Origin: Dermanyssus gallinae
Taxonomy: Eukaryota > Arthropoda > Arachnida > Mesostigmata > Dermanyssidae
DNA length: 64,000 nt
Direction of reading: 5' to 3'
NCBI GenBank assembly: GCA_003439945.1
Contig: QVRM01005378.1
Coordinates: forward strand, 110,001-174,000
Shown here piece after piece: positions 47,791 through 58,818 of this stretch. The position numbers were made by a program, and so were the translations under genes. Within the stretch, counting starts at the first letter, position 1, and every line of letters begins with the position of its first letter. The notes beneath the pieces were generated by a model. It had not been told where the DNA came from and made no database searches. It worked only from the letters and a program-made list of their open reading frames with translations.

Positions 47791-49954
47791 TTAAACATTG
47801 CAATAAATTAATTTGTATAATTACAAAATTTAAATATAAATAAAGTAATTTAAATTCGTATATATATATACATATATGTAACAAAAATAATAACGTAAAT
47901 CTCGCTAACACGTATACATCTCGGACTTCTCCAACTTTATTGCTTTCAAATAAATACATACGTATGAAAAAAGCTAAAAACATGTTATGGCAAAAATGGT
48001 CAATTAATTGTTTTAAATTGTTCTGAACGGAGCTATTTACCTAATGAACAAAATGATGACACGATTTCATTTCTTCATATATATACTATATTGTATTTAT
48101 TCGTCAACGATCCTGTTCATGCACTGAGTGAGTTACTTCCTTCCTTGTAGGGTCATTCTCCTCGTGAGTGAAATTCATATCAGTTAATTAATTATCATCT
48201 GTCTGCGCGGTCGGTGTTGTTGTTGTTGTGGTTGTGGTTGTTTTTGTTGTTTTTGTTGTTGTTGTAATTAATCACATGGTTCATACTAATAATTCATCGC
48301 CACTATTTCCATGCGTTTCTCGAGCCGCCGTATCCAGTGTTGCTCATCCGTACCGTCATGTTGCGGTCTGGTCAGGTGGCGTATTATTCATAATTAGTCC
48401 TATTGTGATCATAACTGTTAGTTCAGTCAATCAGCTGGATATTATGCCTCGGCCGGTGTTATATAATTATCGCCATGTGTTTTTTTACGTGACGTGCGTT
48501 TTCATCTGTATACAACTCCGGTATAATAATTTTACTCTGATTTATCTCGCACCTTGTGTACCTAGCACATTCATCCTTCCTCCTCATACACCCAAACATA
48601 CCTGCTGTTTCGTGCGTTCACTATTGCCCGTTTACTGTCTCTCTTTATCTCTCTCTCGCAATCCCTAGTTGCTTACGCGCACTTTTCAACATTAAATTCC
48701 GATCCATCACCATAATGGACGTTTTTTTTATTCTTTTCCTCCTGTTACTTTCCGTCCTCTGTTTCCTTTTTGTTTTTTCTTCGGACTTGTCATGTTGAAC
48801 TTTTCTCGAGTTTTTGGTTTCTCAATGTTGCCGCCTCTAACCCTACGGTTCTCCTTCCTTCGTGGATTTTGTTGTTACCCCAGCATGTGCTGTGGTTCAT
48901 GCTTTTTTCAATAATAATAATAATAATAATAATAAACGACGACTTTATTTCGGCATACGTCACCGTCAATCCGGGACGTCGTTACGTCTGCGTAGACGAA
49001 CTATTCACTCGATTGAGGTTCTTCCGGTTAGCGAAAGACCTGCTTTGTTGCGTGTTATGTTTTTGTCGTAGCTCTCCAGCTCGGGCAAAGGAGGCTGTCC
49101 CGTACGCGCATCGGCGTGCAGAGTGCAGGTGAAGATGTGTGACAAAAATAAGTGGTCGCCAAACGTTGCAACTTATACACGTATTTATTTATATATCGTA
49201 ATTTTAACCGCGTTAGCCCAAATCTGCAAATATTAATGGAAAGATCACCTCCAAATTTGGATATGTGTGTCGCACCGAGCCAATCCACTGCCACAATTTT
49301 GCATTTCAGAATTGCCCGTGGCCAGACACCCCCAATCCGACTTACGTATCGACAATGTACATTACTACTACGACTGGCGACAAAGTACACAAGTAGTCCG
49401 TCTTAAATTTGACACAAATTTTTACGTGTGCTCGTGATTAACAAATATCGGTATGTATATATACACACACACATCCCCTCCACCCATCCCCCATGTTGAT
49501 AGGGTGGTATAGTAGATCGTCAAGAATTGTTTTTTGTAGTTAGTGCTTTGTTTGCTGTTGTTGTTGCTGCTAATATTACCGCATCTGCTAAATAGTTTTC
49601 GAGTAATTTACCGCGTTATTAATATTGCGTTCTCTTTGCTTTTACTAATGCGCCCGGTTATTGTCATTTCTGTATTACTACTGTTTATGTTAGTGCAGTT
49701 GTTCATAACTCGCATTTTTAGCGGTTACGAGTGTTGTTATCAGTTCTCTTCTAATACTTAAACCCAGTGTTAACAGCATGAACAACGTGAGCATTTCGTA
49801 TCATAGGACTAGACGCGGCACAAATTTATGCACATGAGGGGCTCTGTGCGAAGTTTTGTCTCTCTAATTTTTTAAACGAATTCGTGTAGTATTCTTCATC
49901 GAACATAAATTTGCGTAGTTCAAGTAGGGCTACACGTATCAACCTGGAAAAAAT

Positions 49955-49955
<1 letters not shown>
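47791..49955. other. No gene recognised
   Basis: AT-rich. Contains GTT/GTG triplets near 48215-48265 and an ATA/AAT tract near 48910-48933. Opposed frames at 49055-49406 have no recognised domain. Confidence 0.5.
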
Positions 49956-50004
<49 letters not shown>

Positions 50005-50961
50005 TTTAACCTTTTGCTTGAGATCATAACAGGGTTTACAATCGGCTATGTTGCCAGCTGCGCGGATCTTGCCCGCTAAGGTTCGACTTGTTTTGGTGCC
50101 AGCCACCGCACGCCCGCTAATCGTTATTCAGTCCATATGTTCCGTCTGTGCCGGTTTAAGTGCGGTATCAGAACGCTCATAACCAAATGTGCCGATGTTT
50201 CAATCCTGCACTTCTTTTTTTGCACTATGGCACCGTGCGTTTGGGACAGTACCCCACAGAGGCAATATGGCCGCACGGTATTCCCCTATCCCCTATCCCC
50301 TATCCCCTGTTCCCAATCGATGAAGCACGGTTGAGCTAGTGACAGCTGCAGCACTTTATGACGAAGATCGAATTGCCCGCCGTCTCACCCGCCAATTTGC
50401 TTTCCAAAAAAGAGTTGGTTGTATTGTGTGTATCGGACGCAACGCAATCGCCCTCAGGCAACGAACCACCCAAAAAGCTCGAACACCCTACTCATATAGA
50501 TATATATATATATATATACACATGCAGTGACTCTTTGACAAGACCTAAAAACAATGCGGCAGAACGTCCGCTCTACCTACACGAGAATGGCCGTCGCGCG
50601 CGACCCTCCGGAGTTCATGCACTATGTTTCTTAAGTCGTCTATCAGTTGTTATGCTCCTCAGTGATGTATGTCATACTATTTATTTTACATGTCCAGTGA
50701 CCTACGTGGCGGCGGCGCCCGCTGTTGACGTGGCAACAGTCGTGATGTTCTGCCATGAAATTCTGCCACCTAATCTGTGCAAGTGGGCTACTTTCCTCTC
50801 TCAGTCTGATAATCACCGCTCTTGTAATCTCATCGTTATATATATCTATATATATATATATATTGGTTTGTCCATGACTACCTCAAAAGACCTCGTCAAC
50901 ACGTATAAATCTCAAACTTCACAAGTTAACCTTTTCCATATTGTATTCACGTGTAAGTATT

Positions 50962-51014
<53 letters not shown>
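49955..51014. repeat. Four (TA)n arrays and a CCCCTAT heptamer tract
   Basis: TA arrays at about 49957-50001, 50492-50518, 50837-50863 and 50970-51013. Around 50284-50308 the heptamer CCCCTAT is repeated about three and a half times. The frame 50358-51041 reads through three TA arrays and is not a gene. Confidence 0.85.
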
Positions 51015-51016
<2 letters not shown>

Positions 51017-51129
51017 TAAGAGATACCTCATTAGCTTATAGTGCATCTACCCTCGAACCTTGTCGTGTCGTTCTCCACTTGCAACCGATTTATCCGGCCG
51101 GAACCTAAATCTGCTTAGCAACGAAATCA

Positions 51130-51740
51130 TCTTTGTTGTCATTGTTGTCGCTTCTATTGTTACTGCTGTTGCTGTTGTTGTTGATGTTGTTGTTTTCATT
51201 AGTTCTACTTTGTCCCCTGCTGACCCACAGTTGACGGCTGGTCAAGAGATCCGCCCGTTTCAGCTGGCTGTCGTGCGCGAGGCACACGGTCATTGAGCTC
51301 GCCCCGCGCACGTATCGCCATACACATCTCCTTCCAGCTTCTATAGCACTTTCTTGTCATTCCCGTAATGATCATGCCTCATAGCTTGCACCACCGTTTG
51401 TCTACCATGCTCAGCATCTGCATACCTACGTGCCTGCCAGTCCGTCTATGTACACATTATGGGCCACTCGTCACTGCTGGAAGGCCATGGCCACGTCTCC
51501 TGCCACGTTCCGTGTTGCCGCGAGGTCGTCACACTCGAGTCATCTCGAATCTTCTGCCTTCACCATCAATGACACCATAATCGGCGCTACCAGCGGCAGA
51601 GTCTGAAAACTGAAGTACCATGGATAGCTAGGTGCCTCATTAACACTGTCGCTAAAGGCAGTTGTTTTTGTTGTTGATGGTGCTTATACTTCTGTTAGTG
51701 TTCTTGTCGTTGTTGCCGTTGCTGTTGTAGTTGTTGTTGC

Positions 51741-51774
<34 letters not shown>

Positions 51775-51800
51775 GCTGTTGTTGTTGTTGTTATTATTGT
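51130..51800. repeat. GTT triplet arrays
   Basis: GTT-rich patches at 51134-51195 and 51660-51800, the latter mostly pure GTT with GCT variants. No gene recognised from 51.0 to 53.0 kb apart from these. Confidence 0.85.
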
Positions 51801-53410
51801 ACGCGCTGCCCTTGTGTCGACAAAGAAAGACGGGCGGGCGGAGTCGCTTGTGTTGGGTCGCTTGTCGCTTTTGCCAGTCTCTACAAATGTGCCAACTCAG
51901 AGTTAGTCTGATTTATAGTTATAGTCTGATTAAACGATTAATTAGTTACAATTCATTGCCAAATGTCAAACCGGAGCTTAGTGTGTTTATTGAGCTCCAA
52001 CCTATTGATATACATGCCATCAGAGGTCACACCAATGGGCCGCTCACCGTTCGGTTTCTTTTTCGATGTCGCTGTTGAGGCAAAAGCGAGCCTAATTGGG
52101 CGAAAGACGATCCTTTGACAGATATACAACATCATGCACCTATGGCGTTTGGTTAGCGGCATGATTTGATTAGAGTGATGATCGAGTTGATCTCTAGGCA
52201 TATTTGTCTAGCATGACTATATGTTTCTTCACACTACGCTGTAGATGACTGTGGCAGACCTGCCTGTCTTCTCTTCGAGTCCCGAGGGCCCATTCTACGG
52301 AGTGAGGGTTTCAAGGCAGAAAAGGAGGGTGAGAGAGAGGAATAAGTGTGCATAAATCTGGCTTCACGTCATGGCGGCATTCCTCAGCAACACCGACCGG
52401 CGTAATATTGACGAAGGACAGGAAGCGACGAGGTGCCGTTTACACCTTTGACTCGAGGTTCTCATTAGAAGCCTTGTAGCGTAAACCTTCCATCATTGCC
52501 ACTCGCTTACCATCTAGACAGGATGATGGTCTACGCAACATCGCGGCGCAAGGTTCTGCCGTTCGATCTTGTGCGTAGCCGGCTGTTGATGTGGCTTGCC
52601 GGCTGGCTATTTGTAAGTAGGTGTCCTTTTCCCTGTAGCCGCCTGGTGTAACCGAGACGAAGAAGTTGGTGTAGCGGCGTAGATGGGTTACAGCAGCAGC
52701 AACAACAGCAACAGCACACAACGACCAGACGGGCGAGACTAACTTCCAACAGGTGGCGTGTGGCCCCAACATCCGCCGCGAACAACATTACAACATTATG
52801 CGAGTTTGCAAGTCGGCCATCGTCGATGTAAAAGCACTGCAGATCACGGCAAGCACTAAGCCGAACACAGCTGAAAGGCGAATAAACCAGGCAGTACAAG
52901 CATGTTAACATACACCTATAGACATACACACCGATACATACCGTGAATTTGCGCATATGCATACCTAGCCGTCTGCACCCTGTTGGGCTGGACGAAAGAC
53001 TGGTGTCGCCCTACTTGAGTTCTTATCCGTAATGTAAACCCTTTGCTGTTTTCTAGTGCTTTAAAGGTAGCCGTGAAAGCCTAAATTAGTCATCTTTTTT
53101 TATTAGATTTAGTAACGCTTACAATCATATTTAACTGCATGTCTTAACATTTGGAAGGCTAACACATATTGTAGGATCCCTGCGCTGTCAGGAAATCTAA
53201 AACTCCAATCAGAAAATCATACGATAACCTCGCTTTATCAGACAAAACACGCGTTTTTCAAACGTGCAGGGCTGTTTACTGATGTCGCTTAACGAAAAGC
53301 TAGTCTATTTGGGTTGTAAGATGTCAACCAAATTGCAAATTAGATACGTAATATAAGTAAGGTGTATAATTAAAATTCGATATAAATTGGGTAATTTACA
53401 TACGCATTTA

Positions 53411-53413
<3 letters not shown>
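51801..53413. other. No gene recognised; possible 3' flank of the Beat-like gene
   Basis: Opposed frames at 52440-52962 hold CAG/CAA triplets (52690-52720) and no domain. On the minus strand AATAAA occurs at 53103-53098, about 390 bp after the stop of the Beat-like gene. It could be its polyadenylation signal, but that is a weak inference. Confidence 0.4.

Positions 53414-53481
<68 letters not shown>
53414..53481. repeat. (TA)n array just past the Beat-like stop codon
   Basis: About 68 bp of TA, 12 bp downstream (minus strand) of the stop. If exon 5 is terminal it would lie in the 3' UTR. Confidence 0.95.
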
Positions 53482-53483
<2 letters not shown>

Positions 53484-53492
53484 GCAAGTAAG

Positions 53493-54067
53493 TTACATTT
53501 GAGATGTCGATTGCCAGCGAAATAAAAACGAGGCCACTGAAAGGTTGCATCGAATCTCAATATAAACCGCACCGACAAGCCGTGTTATAGTAACGGAGAG
53601 CGTATGTGGCTTACGCGGAAGGTACTGAGATGAGCCCGTGAACACGCCGCGTGTGCGCATCATGGTGGATGCTGCCGCCGACGTAAGGTGGAGACCTGAC
53701 ACGTACTGGCTGGCCTCGTAAGCGAACGCGTCACTGCTCTGCGATACCTCCTTCATCGTGGTGGCAACGCACTTGAGCTTCAGCTCGTCGTTGGGAAAGT
53801 GCGCCGGCTGAAGGCGAAACCGCAGACCGAGCAGGTTTGCACCATTCCCACCGTTCCCGCCGGTCCCACCTCCGCCACCGCCGGGGCCCGCGTAGTTGAA
53901 CTTCTTCAGGACATCGGGCCGCGCCTCCTTGTCGTTAACGAACCACTGCAGGTGAATGATCTGTGTCACGTCGCCCCCGCCCGAGCAGTTCACGTTCAGC
54001 TCGTCGCCGACATCGTAACGAGGACGCGCCGTTCGTATGATGGGGCTGCCCATCTCCCGCGACTCAC
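53493..54067 (-). CDS. Beat-like exon: second Ig2-type domain and C-terminus
   Basis: Begins after TTCACAG in phase 1, the only nearby acceptor in the phase left by the previous exon. It encodes SPIIRTARPRYDVGDELNVN then Cys, LQWFVNDKEARPDVLKKF, a Gly/Asn-rich loop of about 18 residues, LLGLRFRLQPAHFPNDELKL then KCVAT. The whole domain is in one exon, unlike the preceding Ig2, which is split in three. The frame stays open to TAA at 53495-53493. The last 60 or so residues have less biased codons and no recognisable anchor, so an unseen donor before the stop is possible. Confidence 0.85.
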
Positions 54068-55703
54068 CTGTGAACACTGTCGCGAGGTTATGAGCCGATA
54101 GCCAGACGGACGGTATATATATATAGAGAGAGAGAAGGAAGAAAGAGAAAAGACAAAAAGAACACATTAGTTTAAACGAAATGTCCAAGATGACGTTTGC
54201 AGTACTAGGCTTCTCGTGTATGCCTTAGCTAGCGTCGCTCTGTATTTGCATAAACGCGTCGCGCTTGTACAGAGTCTGTAACGGCCGCTACCAACTTTTG
54301 TAGATTCTGAACGTCTCTGAGCTTTGTTAAGTTGTAACAGACGGGACCTATGAGCCTCACGCCCTGTGCCTGTTAGAAACATCAAATAGCCCTACGCACT
54401 GCGCCCGTTAAGAGCATTTAATAAAAAAATGTTTTCTTAAGAGATTTAACGTCTACGGAATTATTTTTCACATTGCTTCATAGACGGACCCCCATAAGTA
54501 CAAATGTGCAACGGGGGGGGGGGGTCGAACCCGCGCACCTATTAAGTGTCTCCTCCGGTTGCGAGGCGCAGACTTAAGCCACCACGCCACCAAGCTCGAC
54601 AAGAGCATATCATAATAGCCCGACGCTATCTGTCCGTTAGGGACATAAATAGGGTATGCAGATGCACGACGTAGGCAGCTAAACGATAGAACATCATCGT
54701 GTAGCCCTGTGGTGACGGATGGAGTTTTCCGTGGAAAGCGGGCGGGGAAGTCAGGATAGCCTCATACCATACCGTCCCACACACACACACCAACGTTATT
54801 AGTTTGCATCTGAGGTAGTTGCTAGTTAACTGGTACTCGCACCATTGCTACTGCTAAAAGTTTTCGGGCTGACCCTCAGCCAAGATTTAACGTCCATGGG
54901 ACTGCTTTTCGCATTGCTTCATAGACAGACCCCCATAAAAACAAATCGGTGCAACGGTGGGGCTCGAACCTGCGCACCTATGTGTCACCTCCGGTCGCGA
55001 GGCGCAGACGCATGCCGCCACGCGACCGGGCTCGATACTATTGCTACTGCTACGAACTACTGCTACTCCTAATGTTAGCATTATTGCTCCGCGCTGATCA
55101 TACGCGGATGCAAATACGAGTCCTGCCGACGGGCCCGATGTTGCGACAAAGAAAAGGCATTGCGGGAAAGAGGTTCGTATGGAATCGTCAGCGTGTTGGC
55201 CAAGGCCGACGCATGCGGGAGGTAAGGAGCGGATTTATTGCTCCATCCTCGTCCACTAGTTTGCGTTCAACGGGCGGCTCAGTAATAAGAGCTTTTTGAC
55301 CCGCATCTGGTAGGATCCTGTGACGGGGACCGTCTGCGGTGTGTGTGTGTGTGTGTCGTCCTGAGACGTCCTCCTTCGCTAATGACAGCGGTAAGCCTTG
55401 CCGAGGCCCGTTTGGGTCCTGATAGGATACGTTGCGGCCCGCGGCCCACAAAGACAAGGAGGACAGCCGCCAAGATGAGGGTGAACAAATTAGCTGGAGA
55501 ACGGTCGGCCACACAAGCAGAGTGACGATATCGGGGATAAGATATGTGTGAGTGTGTATGTTTCTTGTCTTTATACGTGTGCTGTTCTTGCGATGTGACG
55601 CCACATGAAGGAACACCTGCCAATTTCGAAAGACCTTTATCTATGGATGTGGCGGCAAAGGGGTGGCTTCATGCAAAACCTTATAGAAAATAATACTGTG
55701 CGA

Positions 55704-55735
<32 letters not shown>

Positions 55736-56570
55736 CCACCGAGTCTTCCGGTCTGTTTGGCTTAGAAGCGTCATTCAACAGCTTTTGCCAATCGGTGGCG
55801 GCGTTTATTGCTTGAGTTTGGTTCAAAGAAGAAAAATTTCGACAAGTTTTAAGGAGCCGAACATCAAGGAAAAACCTGCATCACGTTCTGTGTTATAAAC
55901 CAAATCATGCTGGTGGAAGAAAAAGATCTTAAGGTGTGGTGTTAGGAACCAAACCGCATGGTGGAAATGTCACAAGCTGCTTATCTACGGTGATCAAACA
56001 GTGTCCCGAAACACTGTATATACGTAGTACCATCGATTTCGCGACGGACGTGAAGAAACCGTAGATGACCCCCGTTCGGAAAGGTATTCGACCTCAATAA
56101 CAGAAAAAGAACGTTGAAAAGTCGTGATATCTTACTCAACAATCGCTGAATTTCTATTAAGGATTGGATAGCCGGTTAGCAGTTGTCACAGTCTTGATCG
56201 ATATTTTGTGCTGCAGAAGACTGACAACGAAGTTCGTTCCAAAAAATTGAAATTTCCAGCAAATGAACGCTCTTCGAGAATTCATGTCCGAACCTTCAGG
56301 CGGTAGCAAGAGGAGACCCTGGAGTGCTTTAGAGAGTGCTTACGGGAGACGAATCATGGGTATATGATTAGGACAGCGAGACCAAAGCTCAAGCCTCTTA
56401 GTGGTGCTTCCGGAGGAGCGAGTCGATCGAAGATATTCAGACAAAGCATATTTAACACCAAGGTTCTTTTGACTGACTTTTTCGACTATAAGGGTATATA
56501 TAAATATCAATTATATCATTGGGGTATATATAAATACGATATATAGATCTCCCAGGAAATTGTCACTATA

Positions 56571-56612
<42 letters not shown>

Positions 56613-58748
56613 CTTCCAGGAATTGTCACTTCTATGATCATTTTAGAATACTACCGCGAAATGTTTTGCGCAAGAAGATTCTGCGAGCACGTCCAAGTGG
56701 CCTAAACTACGAGCAAACAAGTTTTGGACACGCCATTATGTCAACGCACCGGCGTACACATCGTTACTGATCTTGGATTTCTTAATAAAAATTTCGGTTT
56801 ATATATTTCCGCAACATTCCTATTTGCCGTTCCTGGCTCCGACCATTTTCTGTACCCACAAATAAAACAAAAAATTGAAAAGGCAACGTCTCGAGACTAT
56901 GGAGGAGATAGGAAAAAATCGTACGAGCAACTCAAGTCTATTCCGAATAACGCGTTTAAAAACGTTCGATCCGCCTAAGAATGTAGTGGTCGACGTGTGT
57001 GGTAGGAACTTACCAGTGTTTCTTTTAGGATAGCGGACGGGTTGAACACGATCTCCTCCCATAACCAACTCTTCGGAAGTTCGGCTCTCCGTTTGCAGCA
57101 CGTAGGCCATACACCTGTTGGCGGAATCGGAGGGATTACTCGTCAATTTACATTTTTACGGGTTCGACACTTAACAGCTGCGACAAACACATCTAAATAC
57201 AAAGCACTCAACAATAGACCGCAATGGACGACCACACCAATATAACAACATCAGCAGCACCAAAAACAGCTACAATAACAACATCAACAACATCGACTAA
57301 AAAGCGACCATTTGAACAAAGACATAGTATAGGCAAATGACAATGCCAAAGACAATACAACGGAAACAAAGGCAACACCGTGAAGTAAAGGTTTACTTTT
57401 TTTAGGAGCAGGCCTAGTTTAATTTCATGCGGATGTTGTACCCAATTGTGGTTACTTTTAGCTTGACAAATTTGCGTGTTTCCGTAGAATTGATTGACAG
57501 CACTATTACGGAGAAGCTAAATAGCTGCTGCCCGGTTGCTGAGCGATCTGAAGTCCGACGAGAGCTCAAAACACGAGTTGCGTGCTTACCAAGTTAGTTT
57601 TACCATAATTGAAACCGTACCGTAGGGCCACTGTTTTCGTGCAAACGGTGTCATATCAATACGTGCTATTGATCCATCGAAAACCACATCATCATCCACA
57701 TCATGGAATGGAATGGTATATACATGATTATTGTGGTATGCATGTAGTAACTTATCGGAATGACTGGTATACCTGAGTTCAAGACGACCGCGGGCAACAT
57801 CCGTCTGCCGGATGGTAAACTGGATATTTGAGCTGACTGACTGGAGCCCGTTGTCATGTCGCATCGGGCCCGAATGCGAGATCTGGTGAAGCACCGATGG
57901 CTGCTCCATAGGCAACATCAGTTGTACAAAAGTAAGCACACAGATACACAAAAGCGTCTAAGTGAGAGTTGTCTCCATAACGGATAACAACAACCACACT
58001 AACAGTGGAACTGCCGTTAGCAACAACATGGTTCGAAGTTTAAGGGTTAAGTTAAAGAGACTGTTTTCTACAAAAATGTATATATTTATATACATTTTTA
58101 TACATATTTCAGCGCGGCAATGCGGCAGCAATTATGGGTACAATGAGGGGCTGCCTCGAGGATAAGCTCGATTGGTAGCACCCCTCACAAGCCCAAGAGT
58201 AGTTAGATATTCATATTCCACTGTAACTTCAAAATGAAATAAAACCATCTTTATCTATTATATATATATATATATCAGTTTGCAACATACCGTCTGATTG
58301 TTGATGAACCACCGAAGGGTTGCCTTCGGTCTTGATGGCCGCGAGTAGCAGGTGGCGTTCACCACGTCGCCTACGTGGTAGCTTGTCGAAAGACCCTGAA
58401 TCACCGGACCTTCGCTAGGGAGAACTACAACAATTGGAAGAAGGAAATTGTGGCACAAACGCGGTGACGCGTTTATTAGAACGCGGTGTTGACACAACTA
58501 GAAATAGTCGCGCTAGCGGCACCAGCGATGCTGGCAGCAACCGTGGCAGTACAAATAATAGGTACAGTAAACATTGTTAAACAGCGTATAGGTAAAATTA
58601 CTCTTACGTCTAACGATATGTAGAATAACAACGGTGAGCAGCGTATTAAAGGTGACATTAAATAGTCGCAAGTGGATAAAATAGCACTGCGTACGCAGAG
58701 GGAAGACGACACTACCGCCAGGGATCTTGCCGTATCACAACTTTCTAT

Positions 58749-58818
<70 letters not shown>

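Noticed and set aside
48862..49071. Poly-Asn frame
   Set aside because: A product of the AAT tract near 48910-48933.
50358..51041. Plus-strand frame of 227 codons
   Set aside because: It survives only by passing through three TA arrays as Ile-Tyr. No motif in the remainder.
54067..57590. A separate second Beat gene with its own Ig1 between 54 and 57.6 kb
   Set aside because: I looked on the minus strand for the Ig1 C-E-V-S signature and found none. Exon 57014 instead connects in phase to 54067.
57586..57780. Apparent loss of the second Ig2 cysteine (Tyr instead) in the Beat-like gene
   Set aside because: A good donor lies just before the Tyr codon, and the next exon (57114) supplies Arg-Cys in the correct phase. 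The Tyr is most likely intronic.
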